7,523 nucleotides of DNA from JAYZVT01 sp050248375 (lineage in GTDB: Bacteria > Pseudomonadota > Alphaproteobacteria > Rhizobiales > Methyloligellaceae), in assembly GCA_050248375.1 (NCBI GenBank), contig JBFWSL010000193.1:1-7523 (forward strand), in the 5' to 3' direction. The notes under the pieces were generated by a model. The model searched no databases, had not been told where the DNA came from, and saw only the letters and a program-made list of their open reading frames with translations. Shown one piece after another: positions 1-6,846 of this stretch (position 1 is the stretch's first letter; each line of letters opens with the position of its first letter). Made by a program: the position numbers and the translations under genes.

Positions 1-580
1 GCTTCGAGCGCCTTCGGGTCGGTGATCGTGAAGGGCGTATAGGAATCGTAGGGCCCCTCGCCCATCCTCGCCTTCCGTTCGCCGGGAGAAAGGCTGAGCA
101 GCAGGATCTTGCCGGATGCCGACGCGTGCAGGGGGCTGTCCAGCCAGGTGTCGTAGGCCGGGCTGAGGGAATTCGCCCCGGAGGAGATCTCGATCAGGAT
201 GCGTTCCTTCATGCAGTACAGCACGAAGCCCGTTGTGTGCCCGCTCTCGTCCCTGAACCGGTCGGCCGCGCGCGCCGCCTCGCGCCGCAGCTCGTTGAGC
301 GGACTGTAGATGGACAGCGGAAACAGCAGCTTCGGGCTGGCGAAATACCGCTTCGCGTTGTCGTCCCGCAGAACGTATCCATGTTCGTCGAGAACCTGCA
401 GCAACCGGTGAGTTGTGCTCGCATCGAGACCGGCTCCTGCGAGATTTCCGATGAGGAAACCGGGCGGCCGATATTCCTGATCACATTGAGAATTCGAAGG
501 CCGCGAGCGAGCGCGCCCGTAACCTTGGGCTCTTCTAGGTCCCGGTCACTGGCCGAATGCTTTCCCTTGGCTTTTGGCAT
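1..580 (-). pseudogene. IclR-family transcriptional regulator, 3' end outside window, apparent frameshift in HTH
   Basis: Reading leftward from the ATG at 580-578, the first ~46 codons give an IclR-type start (VTGALARGLRILNVI, then SSSEIS). After about position 440 the reading continues one frame over with no stop to the window edge. That second frame gives AGAGLDASTTHRLLQVLDEHGYV, the rest of the winged helix-turn-helix, then an IclR effector domain including PLHASASGKILLLSL. Restoring one base near 440-443 gives the normal family spacing (I-S-x-x-x-G-L-D-x-S-T-x-H-R-L-L) and about 193 residues of a family that usually runs to ~250. Family members bind palindromic operators as dimers and often control divergent catabolic genes; the oxygenase operon is divergent here. 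A GGGAG site lies 7 bases before the ATG. As written, translation leaves frame inside the DNA-binding domain, so this is a decayed gene, a recent mutation or a sequencing error. The family call is secure; the ligand is unknown. Confidence 0.85.
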
Positions 581-744
581 CCGAATCTCCCGCCCTTGTC
601 AGCCTTCATTCTCCTGAACGAGGCGACCGGGTTTGTAAATTAGATATCCCAATATACGCAAACATTTATCCGACCGCCCCCGTCCCGCCGGATGCCGCGC
701 TTCGCTCCCGTCAGGCGAAACCAGACCCGATAAAATGGAAAACT

Positions 745-774
745 AATATCATATTTCGACATAAGTATTGTCGA
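745..774. promoter_or_regulatory. Two adjacent inverted repeats upstream of the oxygenase gene, candidate operator
   Basis: Two perfect dyads abut in the AT-rich stretch between the divergent IclR and oxygenase genes. AATAT-C-ATATT spans 745-755. TCGACA at 756-761 and TGTCGA at 769-774 are separated by 7 bases. They end 58 bases before the oxygenase ATG, a natural place for an IclR-type operator or a promoter with its activator site. I could not identify a convincing -35/-10 pair. The inverted repeats are seen directly; the operator role is inferred. Confidence 0.45.
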
Positions 775-821
775 TTTCGGGATGGGTTGCTACTATCAAT
801 CCAAGGAAAAGTCTATTTCGC

Positions 822-829
822 GGAGGAAG
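822..829 (+). promoter_or_regulatory. Ribosome binding site fixing the oxygenase start
   Basis: GGAGGAAG lies 2 bases before ATG 832, with its GGAGG core 5 bases from the start codon. The reading frame stays open upstream to 574, but that extension translates into low-complexity, non-family sequence across the AT-rich promoter region. This site is the main reason to place the start at 832. Confidence 0.7.
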
Positions 830-831
830 CC

Positions 832-2280
832 ATGACGACGCGCAAGGTGCCGAGCAAGTCCGAGACCCCGGAAGCGCCCAGGCAGGAACTGGCCTATTCC
901 GGCTTTCATCAGCGCAAGGTTCCCTCGGAGGACGCCGAGATCACCCACACCGGACCCGAGACGCCGCTGGGAGAATATATGCGCCGCTTCTGGCAGCCGG
1001 TCTGCTTCTCGGACCAGCTCCGGGACGTGCCTCACAAGATCAAGATCATGGGCGAGAAGCTTGTCGCCTTCCGCGACCGGCGCGGCCGGGTCGCCGTCAT
1101 GCAGCGCCATTGCTGTCACCGCGGCGCGTCGCTGGAGTACGGCATCATCCAGGAGTGCGGCATCCGCTGCTGCTACCACGGCATCCAGTATGACATCGAC
1201 GGCACCGTCATCGACATCCCGGGCGAACCCAACGCGGACCGGATCAAGACCAAGATGGCCCAGGGCGCCTATCCGGCCTTCGAGCGCGACGGCCTTGTCT
1301 TCGCCTACATGGGCCCTCCCGGCCACAAGCCGCCCTTCCCTGAATACGACGCTTTCGAGAAGACCGGCGATACCCGCCTCCTGCCCTTCTCCAACGTGTT
1401 TCCCTGCAACTGGCTGCAGGTGATGGACAACATCGCCGACCAGATGCACACCTACCAGTTGCACAATCCTTCCGCGCTCTACGGGTCGCACCTGCCCGAA
1501 GACCTGAACATGAGCAGCTTCACCCTGTCGGCGGCGTTCGTGAAACTGCCTGTCATGGACTACCTGCCGGTGCGCGACGGCACCGGAATGGTGTTCATCG
1601 CCGGGCGGCGCGTATCCGAAGACCTCGTCTGGGTGCGCATGAACGACCTCATCGTTCCCAATATCGGCCAGCACGCCTACCTGTTCGAGGACGGGTCGGA
1701 GCGGCGCCTGTGGCACCGCGTCCACATGTCCCGCTGGTATGTTCCGGTTGACGACGAGAACAGCATCATTTTCGGCTGGCGCATGTTCGGCGAGGCGATC
1801 GACCCGCTGCGCAAGGGCAACGAGAAGAAGGTCGGCTGGGACGACATGGACTTCCTCGACGGCCAGGTCGGCAACCGCACCTATGAAGAGGGACAACGCC
1901 TGCCCGGCGACTGGGAGGCCGTGATGAGCCAGCGCAAGATTGCCGTGCACGCCCTGGAGAACCCGCTGGGCAGCGACCGCGGCGTCTACCTGCTGCGGCG
2001 GCTGATCCGCGACGCCGTCCGCCAGAAGAACCCGCAGGCCGACCCCGCCCGGATGCACAGGCGCGCGCAGGAAGGGCGTCAATATCCGACCTACACCAAC
2101 AACACCATCCTGCGCATTCCCAGGAAAGGCGACAGGATCGAGGACGAACGCATGATCCTCAATCTCGGCCGCACCATCGTCTCCATCCTGGCCGAAGCCG
2201 ACCAGATGGAAGGCCGCAAGCGCGACGAGTTCATCCGCGCGCGCCTGGAGGGCCTCGAAAAGGAAAAGGTGATGGCGTGA
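832..2280 (+). CDS. Rieske non-heme iron oxygenase, alpha subunit (phthalate dioxygenase type)
   Basis: A 482-residue oxygenase component that would use electrons from the reductase encoded next to it to activate O2 for hydroxylation or oxidative dealkylation; likely cytosolic. The Rieske domain (about residues 50-165) has a complete [2Fe-2S] motif: C94-x-H96, 16 residues, C113-x2-H116. The catalytic domain has D199-x3-D203-x2-H206-x4-H211, giving the two histidine iron ligands and the bridging aspartate; D360 in GDWEAVMSQ is the likely third ligand. The segment ending in SDRGVYLLRR (381-390) is typical of the phthalate 4,5-dioxygenase/VanA-like branch, which works without a beta subunit, and none is present. 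Oddities: a second cysteine sits beside each cluster cysteine (C95, C114); the N-terminus is a ~45-residue polar extension with RKVPS at both 4-8 and 28-32; and the usual QGPI-x-DR of this branch appears as QRKIAVH. Substrate cannot be read from sequence; options include aromatic acids, aryl ethers and alkyl-N or sulfonated compounds. Confidence 0.92.
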   Translation: MTTRKVPSKSETPEAPRQELAYSGFHQRKVPSEDAEITHTGPETPLGEYMRRFWQPVCFSDQLRDVPHKIKIMGEKLVAFRDRRGRVAVMQRHCCHRGASLEYGIIQECGIRCCYHGIQYDIDGTVIDIPGEPNADRIKTKMAQGAYPAFERDGLVFAYMGPPGHKPPFPEYDAFEKTGDTRLLPFSNVFPCNWLQVMDNIADQMHTYQLHNPSALYGSHLPEDLNMSSFTLSAAFVKLPVMDYLPVRDGTGMVFIAGRRVSEDLVWVRMNDLIVPNIGQHAYLFEDGSERRLWHRVHMSRWYVPVDDENSIIFGWRMFGEAIDPLRKGNEKKVGWDDMDFLDGQVGNRTYEEGQRLPGDWEAVMSQRKIAVHALENPLGSDRGVYLLRRLIRDAVRQKNPQADPARMHRRAQEGRQYPTYTNNTILRIPRKGDRIEDERMILNLGRTIVSILAEADQMEGRKRDEFIRARLEGLEKEKVMA

Positions 2281-2307
2281 GGCAGGCGCCCGGGAGCGTT
2301 TTGAACG

Positions 2308-3291
2308 GTGCTTGACGTTCGCCGGATTTCCGTTCGCATAAGGTCCGCGACCTACCAGGCCGAAGGCATCAACAGCTACGAGTTCGAACCGGCCGGCGAG
2401 GATCGTCTGCCGCCGTTCGAACCGGGCAGCCACATCGATGTCTTCCTGCCAGGCAACATCGTACGCCAGTATTCGCTGTGCAACGACGCCGCGGACGACA
2501 ACCGCTATGTCATCGGCGTGCAGCGCGAGGAGGCGGGCCGCGGAGGCTCGCGCCTGCTCTTCGAATGCGCGCGGCCCGGCGCCATCCTCCAGATATCAGA
2601 GCCCCGGAACCACTTCTCCCTGTCGAAGACGTCGCCGAGCCATCTCTTTCTCGCCGGCGGCATCGGCATCACGCCGATGATGTCGATGATCCGCACGCTT
2701 GGGCGCGAGGGAAAGCCCTTCGAGCTGCATTACTGCACCCGCAGCCCCGAGAAGACGGCCTTCCGCCGCGAACTGGCCGCGATCCGGCCGGCCGGCTGCG
2801 TCCATTTCCACCATGACAACGGCAACCCGGCCGAAGGCCTCGACATAGCCTCCCTGCTCGCCGAACCCCGCGCCGATACCGCGCTGTACTACTGCGGGCC
2901 GCCCGGATTCATGGCGGCCATCCGCGCGGCGTGCGAGGGCTGGCCGCCGGAAAACGTCCACTTCGAGTATTTCGAGGCCCCGGCAGCCGATCCGGCGGCG
3001 GGCGGCGGCTCCTCCCCCGGCGGGGAACCCAGGGACTTCACCGTAAAGCTCGCCGGCACCGGACAGGAGTTCCTGGTTCCGGTTGGCCGCACCATAGTCG
3101 AGGTCCTGCGGGAGAACGGCATCGACATTCCCACGTCCTGCGAAGCCGGCGTATGCCGCACCTGCCTGACGCGCTACCTGTCAGGCACGCCCGAGCATCA
3201 CGACTACATCCTCGAGGACGAGGAGCGCGGCGAGTATGTGCTGCCCTGCTGCGCCCGGTCCCTGTCGGATGTTCTCGTTCTTGATCTCTAG
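2308..3291 (+). CDS. Flavin/NAD(P)H and plant-type [2Fe-2S] reductase of the Rieske oxygenase (PDR/VanB type)
   Basis: A 327-residue one-chain electron-transfer partner for the oxygenase, moving electrons from NAD(P)H through flavin and ferredoxin domains to the Rieske centre. Domains in order: flavin-binding barrel (about 1-100) with R53-Q-Y-S56; nucleotide domain (about 108-222) with GGIGITPM (117-124) and YYCGPPGFM (194-202); an Ala/Gly/Pro-rich linker (224-243); and a C-terminal plant-type ferredoxin (about 244-327) with C278-x4-C283-x2-C286 and C314. This order matches phthalate dioxygenase reductase and VanB, in which the flavin is FMN. The start is GTG at 2308: an in-frame TGA at 2302-2304 rules out anything upstream, and GGGAG at 2292-2296 is a plausible but distant ribosome site. 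Only 27 bases separate it from the oxygenase stop, so the two are almost certainly cotranscribed, probably with modest translation here given the GTG and weak ribosome site. Confidence 0.93.
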   Translation: MLDVRRISVRIRSATYQAEGINSYEFEPAGEDRLPPFEPGSHIDVFLPGNIVRQYSLCNDAADDNRYVIGVQREEAGRGGSRLLFECARPGAILQISEPRNHFSLSKTSPSHLFLAGGIGITPMMSMIRTLGREGKPFELHYCTRSPEKTAFRRELAAIRPAGCVHFHHDNGNPAEGLDIASLLAEPRADTALYYCGPPGFMAAIRAACEGWPPENVHFEYFEAPAADPAAGGGSSPGGEPRDFTVKLAGTGQEFLVPVGRTIVEVLRENGIDIPTSCEAGVCRTCLTRYLSGTPEHHDYILEDEERGEYVLPCCARSLSDVLVLDL

Positions 3292-3364
3292 GGTCCGTAC
3301 TCGATAAGGGATTGGACTGCGCCGCGTTTCCGGTCGAGGGCGGTACCGGGGGCCGGGAGGCCGC

Positions 3365-4975
3365 CTACCGGGAATCGTCGAGGATCAGGTCGGACGCCTT
3401 CTCGCCGATCATGATTGAGGGCACGTTGGTGTTGCTGGTGGTGTGGAAGGGTATCACCGATGCGTCGGCGACCCTCAGCCCCGACACGCCCCGCACCCGC
3501 AGCCGGCTGTCGACCACGCAATCGGCCCCTTCTCCCATCTGGCAGCTTCCTATCTGATGCCACGATGTCTCCCCGTTCCTGCCGATGAAATCGAGCAGCT
3601 CGTCGTCGGACGAACAATCGGCACCGGGACGCACTTCACGCACCACGCAATCGGAAAGCGGCGAGGCCCGGCCGATCTCCCGTGCCTTGCGGAAAGCCCA
3701 CAGGGCCACCTTCCTGTCGCGTTCGTCCGAGAGATAGTTGGCCTTCATCGCCGGCATGCCCTCGGGATCGCGCGATGTGATGTGCACGCTGCCCCTGGAA
3801 TGCGGAAACAGGAAATAGTTGCCCAGGTGGAAGCCCGAGAAACTGTCGAGCCCCGCGCCCACATAGCGGCTCTCGCTGCTGGACAGCGCGCACTGGATAC
3901 GGACGTTGGAGTAGCGCGCGCCGGGACTCTTGACGAAGGCATGGGCCCGAAAGCTCGGCGTCGCGAAGAGACCCTTGCTGAAGAGCGCATAGCGGAGAAC
4001 TTCGCGGGCCGCGAAGAACGGCCGGGTATAGAGATCGTTGGCGGTCACGTGCCTGGTGGTCTCGAAGCTCACGCAGGGATGAATGTGGTCCCGCAGGTTC
4101 TCGCCCACGCCCCGCAGCTCATGCACCACTTCGATGCCATGCGAGCGCAGCAGCTTGGGCTGTCCCACGCCGGAAAGTTCGAGGATCTGCGGGCTGTGCA
4201 TGGCGCCGGCGCTCACGATCACCTCACGCCGCGCCGCCGCGCGCCTGATGCGTCCGGCCTTTCTGTATTCGACGCCGCTCGCCCGCCGGCCCTCGAAGAG
4301 GACGCGCGTGACAAGGGCATTGGCCTCAACCTTCAGCCTGGCGCTCGATTTCAGCGGCTCGAGATACGCGGTGTAGGTGCCGCAGCGCTTGCCGTTGCGG
4401 ATATTGAGCTGGATTGGCGCCGCACCCTCCGTGCGGGCGCCGTTATAGTCCTCATTGGGCGCGATCTGCAGGGAAGCGCAGGTTTCCAGAAACGAGGCCG
4501 AGATATCGTCCTCGATATTGGCTTTCGTGACCGTGACCGGCCCGCCGCGGCCCCTCAGTTCCGGGTCGCCGAAGGAGACATCCTCCATGCGCTTGAAGTA
4601 CGGCAGCACATCGGCATAGCCCCAGCCCGGACAGCCCGCGTCGCGCCATTCGTCATACCGTTCAGGCTGCCCCCTAACCACGAGCATGGCGTTGACCGTG
4701 CTCGACCCGCCCAGCAGGCGGCCGTGATGCCACAGCAGACGCCGCCCGCCGAGTTCCGGCTCGGTCCGCCAGGTCCAGACATAACGCGGATCGTCGAGAA
4801 TCTTGCCGATGCCGAGCGGAATCCGCAGCCATATGGAATCCGGCCGCCCCCCGGCCTCGACCAGGAGCACACTGAATTTTCCTTTCTCACTCAGACGGTT
4901 GGCTATGACAGCGCCCGCCGAGCCGGCCCCGATGACCACAAAATCGAAGGCCTCCTCCAGTTCGCTCGCAGTCAT
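3365..4975 (-). CDS. GMC-family FAD-dependent alcohol dehydrogenase/oxidase (choline dehydrogenase-like)
   Basis: A 536-residue flavoprotein expected to oxidise a primary alcohol to an aldehyde. The N-terminal dinucleotide fold has VVIGAGSAGA (G16-x-G18-x2-G21) with E40 ending the second strand. GMC signature 1 is GRLLGGSSTVNAM (85-97); signature 2 is GAMHSPQILELSGVG (257-271). The C-terminal catalytic pair is H473 (SWHQIGSCQMG) and N517 (TSNTNVPS), 44 residues apart; His/Asn matches choline oxidase and bacterial choline dehydrogenases rather than the His/His of aryl-alcohol oxidase. No signal peptide or membrane helix is visible. GGGAG lies 7 bases before the ATG. It converges on the reductase with a 73-bp gap and diverges from the Xsc-like gene with a 111-bp gap. 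That pairing suggests it supplies the aldehyde that enzyme cleaves, with isethionate to sulfoacetaldehyde the simplest fit; a GMC-type isethionate dehydrogenase (IseJ) has been reported as far as I recall. Other alcohols, such as choline, polyethylene glycol units or alkanols, remain possible. Confidence 0.93.
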   Translation of the reverse strand: MTASELEEAFDFVVIGAGSAGAVIANRLSEKGKFSVLLVEAGGRPDSIWLRIPLGIGKILDDPRYVWTWRTEPELGGRRLLWHHGRLLGGSSTVNAMLVVRGQPERYDEWRDAGCPGWGYADVLPYFKRMEDVSFGDPELRGRGGPVTVTKANIEDDISASFLETCASLQIAPNEDYNGARTEGAAPIQLNIRNGKRCGTYTAYLEPLKSSARLKVEANALVTRVLFEGRRASGVEYRKAGRIRRAAARREVIVSAGAMHSPQILELSGVGQPKLLRSHGIEVVHELRGVGENLRDHIHPCVSFETTRHVTANDLYTRPFFAAREVLRYALFSKGLFATPSFRAHAFVKSPGARYSNVRIQCALSSSESRYVGAGLDSFSGFHLGNYFLFPHSRGSVHITSRDPEGMPAMKANYLSDERDRKVALWAFRKAREIGRASPLSDCVVREVRPGADCSSDDELLDFIGRNGETSWHQIGSCQMGEGADCVVDSRLRVRGVSGLRVADASVIPFHTTSNTNVPSIMIGEKASDLILDDSR

Positions 4976-5022
4976 CGGCGCACTCCCATCCCTCTATCAA
5001 TTATGAAAGCACTTCTGTCTTG

Positions 5023-5046
5023 ATATGCAAAAAAAATCCTGCATAT
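5023..5046. promoter_or_regulatory. 7-bp inverted repeat in the divergent GMC/Xsc-like promoter region
   Basis: ATATGCA at 5023-5029 and TGCATAT at 5040-5046 form a perfect dyad with a 10-base spacer; a run of eight A's starts at the last base of the left arm (5029-5036). It sits near the middle of the 111-bp gap between the two divergent genes, with AT-rich sequence (TATAA at 5064-5068) on the Xsc-like side. The position suits one regulator acting on both promoters. No -35/-10 pair with good spacing was found on either strand, so promoter positions are not assigned. Confidence 0.5.
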
Positions 5047-5073
5047 TGAAATTTAGTTATCATTATAAGAAGC

Positions 5074-5079
5074 AGGAGG
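5074..5079 (+). promoter_or_regulatory. Consensus ribosome binding site of the Xsc-like gene
   Basis: AGGAGG, a near-perfect anti-16S match, lies 7 bases before ATG 5087 and fixes that start. It is much stronger than the site of the oxygenase reductase, suggesting efficient translation. Confidence 0.75.
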
Positions 5080-5086
5080 GAAGCGG

Positions 5087-6796
5087 ATGTCTCAAAAAAT
5101 CACCGGCAGCGAAGCGCTTGTGGAAGCCTTGCGCCTCGAGGGCGTCGAGGTGATGTTCGGTATCGTCGGATCCGCCTTCATGGACCCGCTCGACATCTTC
5201 CCTAAGGCGGATATCCGCTTCATCCAGGTGCGCCACGAACAGAGCGCGGCCCTCATGGCCGACGGCTACGGCCGTGCCGCCAACAAGCCGGGCGTCTGCA
5301 TCGGCCAGAACGGTCCGGGCGTCACCAACCTCGTCACCGGCATCGCCAGCGCCTCGCTGAATCACACGCCGGTTGTCGTCATCACGCCGGCCGTCACCAG
5401 CGTGTCCATCGGCACGAAGTCCTTCCAGGAAATCGACCAGATGAACATGTTCTCCTCGATCGTCACCTACCAGGCCCAGGTGAACCGTCCCGACCGCATG
5501 GCGGAGGCGGTGAGGGGAGCGTTCCGCGCGGCTGTCGCCTGCCGCGGTCCGGCACAGGTCGATATACCCCGTGACTATTATTATGGAGAGTTCGACTATC
5601 AGGAACTGAAGCCCGAGCAATACCGCACCGACGGACGTTATGGCGGCGCCCCCCAGAAGGAAATAGAGCGCGCCGCGGAACTCCTGCTGTCCGCCAAGAA
5701 GCCGGTAATCATCGCCGGCCTCGGCGCGGTTGACGCCAATGCGGGCGACGACATAGCGAAGCTGGCCGAGCGCTTCTCCGCGCCGGTCGCCTGCGTGTTC
5801 GCTCATAACGACGCCTTCTATGGCTCGCACGATCTCTATGTCGGCCCCATCGGCTACCAGGGCTCGAAGGCCGCCATGCGGCTGGTCAAGGAGGCCGATG
5901 TCATTCTGGTTCTGGGCAGCCGGCTCAACAAGTTCGGGACGGTTCCGCAATACGATATCCCCTATTTCCCCGATGACGTGAAGCTGATCCACAACACCAT
6001 CAACCCGCTGGAGATCGGCGCGACGCGGCCGGTGACCTGCGGCCTTGTCGGCGATTGCGGCGAAGTCGTGCGCCAGCTCCTGGCCGCCACGGAAAAAGGC
6101 AAGGTCAAGGTCGGGCATGACGCCCGCCGCAAGGAGATCGCGGCCCAGAAGAAGGCCTGGGCGGACGAACTGAAGGAAATGTCGTCCAGCGACGAATGCC
6201 CGATCTTCCCCAGGCGCGCCCTGTGGGAAGTGTCGCATGCGATCCCGAAGAACGCCTCGGTGGTCGCCGATGTCGGCAACATCTCGGGCTCGGCCAATGC
6301 CTATTTCACTTTCGATTCCCACAAGCAGTGGTTCGCCGCCGGCAGTCTTGGCGGCATCGGTGTCGCCTACCCGACCGCGCTCGGCGTCAAGCTCGCGCAG
6401 CCTGACCGTCCCGTCTTCGCCTTCCTTGGCGACGGCGCCTGGGGCATGACGCTGCAGGAGGTGATGACCGCGGTGACCGAGAAGATCAACGTCATCGCCA
6501 TCATTTTCGACAACTCGCAGTATGGCGCGGAGAAGCGCAACCAGTACGACTTCTTCAACGAACGCTACTTCTGGACCGACCTGGAGAACCCCGACTTCGC
6601 CCGGATCGCCACCGACATGGGCGCGGTGGGCATGCGGGTGGAGAAGGCCGAGGACATCAAGCCGGCGATCGACAAGGCGCTTACCCTGGACAAGCCGGTC
6701 GTGATCAACATCGTCACGTCCAAGTATCTGAGCGAGCCCTACCGGCGCGATGCGCTGCTGAAGCCCAGGCGCCTGATCAACCGTTACAAGAACTGA
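5087..6796 (+). CDS. xsc: Thiamine-diphosphate enzyme of the sulfoacetaldehyde acetyltransferase (Xsc) family
   Basis: A 569-residue cytosolic protein. Classical Xsc converts sulfoacetaldehyde plus phosphate into sulfite plus acetyl phosphate, the last shared step in bacterial use of taurine, isethionate and sulfoacetate. Seen here: N-terminal ThDP domain with MFGIVGSAFMDPLDIFP (23-39), catalytic-type glutamate E51 in RHEQSAA, then QNGPGVTN and VNRPDRMAE; a middle domain with GPIGYQGSKAAM; and a C-terminal ThDP/Mg site G448-D449-G450, 25 residues, N476, followed by YGAEKRNQYDFFNERYF. The ending YRRDALLKPRRLINRYKN is the Xsc-type tail and is not expected in acetolactate synthase. Compared with Xsc as I remember it (about 590 residues), roughly 20 residues are missing in the linker around 360-372 and several substrate-side positions differ, for example GTKSFQEIDQMNMF where Xsc has a Gly-rich GLGGFQE. 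It may therefore be a diverged Xsc or a paralogue acting on another 2-substituted aldehyde. Phosphotransacetylase, the usual neighbour, is not in the window. Family is firm; exact substrate is not. Confidence 0.85.
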   Translation: MSQKITGSEALVEALRLEGVEVMFGIVGSAFMDPLDIFPKADIRFIQVRHEQSAALMADGYGRAANKPGVCIGQNGPGVTNLVTGIASASLNHTPVVVITPAVTSVSIGTKSFQEIDQMNMFSSIVTYQAQVNRPDRMAEAVRGAFRAAVACRGPAQVDIPRDYYYGEFDYQELKPEQYRTDGRYGGAPQKEIERAAELLLSAKKPVIIAGLGAVDANAGDDIAKLAERFSAPVACVFAHNDAFYGSHDLYVGPIGYQGSKAAMRLVKEADVILVLGSRLNKFGTVPQYDIPYFPDDVKLIHNTINPLEIGATRPVTCGLVGDCGEVVRQLLAATEKGKVKVGHDARRKEIAAQKKAWADELKEMSSSDECPIFPRRALWEVSHAIPKNASVVADVGNISGSANAYFTFDSHKQWFAAGSLGGIGVAYPTALGVKLAQPDRPVFAFLGDGAWGMTLQEVMTAVTEKINVIAIIFDNSQYGAEKRNQYDFFNERYFWTDLENPDFARIATDMGAVGMRVEKAEDIKPAIDKALTLDKPVVINIVTSKYLSEPYRRDALLKPRRLINRYKN

Positions 6797-6799
6797 CAA

Positions 6800-6818
6800 G
6801 CGCCGCAGGACGCGGCGC
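6800..6818 (+). terminator. GC-rich stem-loop after the Xsc-like gene, possible terminator
   Basis: GCGCCGC at 6800-6806 pairs perfectly with GCGGCGC at 6812-6818 around a 5-base loop, beginning 3 bases after the stop codon. The position and stem fit a transcription end or an mRNA-stabilising hairpin, but no T run follows, so a classical intrinsic terminator is not fully supported. Confidence 0.5.
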
Positions 6819-6846
6819 CTGCCAGTACTGCATTCTCCTCCGGTGT

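Noticed and set aside
126..617. 163-codon plus-strand open frame over the regulator
   Set aside because: It is antisense to a clear IclR-family sequence and has no motif of its own.
601..618. Possible short upstream frame (ATG near 608 on the minus strand) ahead of the IclR gene
   Set aside because: The AGGAG is only about 1 base from that ATG, too close for efficient initiation, and the 24-codon product has no recognisable leader-peptide feature.
574..831. N-terminal extension of the oxygenase frame upstream of ATG 832
   Set aside because: The extension crosses the AT-rich promoter region and overlaps the IclR start; its translation is not protein-like, and GGAGGAAG before 832 marks the real start.
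796..2433. 545-codon open frame on the minus strand opposite the oxygenase gene
   Set aside because: It is rich in V, A, H, D and G, as expected of an antisense shadow of a GC-biased gene, has no family motifs, and the plus strand encodes an unmistakable Rieske protein.
3339..3365. GGCGG/CCGCC stem between the convergent reductase and GMC genes as a shared terminator
   Set aside because: Only 5 bp with a 17-base loop, touching the GMC stop codon, and no T run on either strand.
3443..5023. 526-codon open frame on the plus strand opposite the GMC gene
   Set aside because: Antisense shadow; no motif or ribosome site, and it runs across the divergent promoter region.
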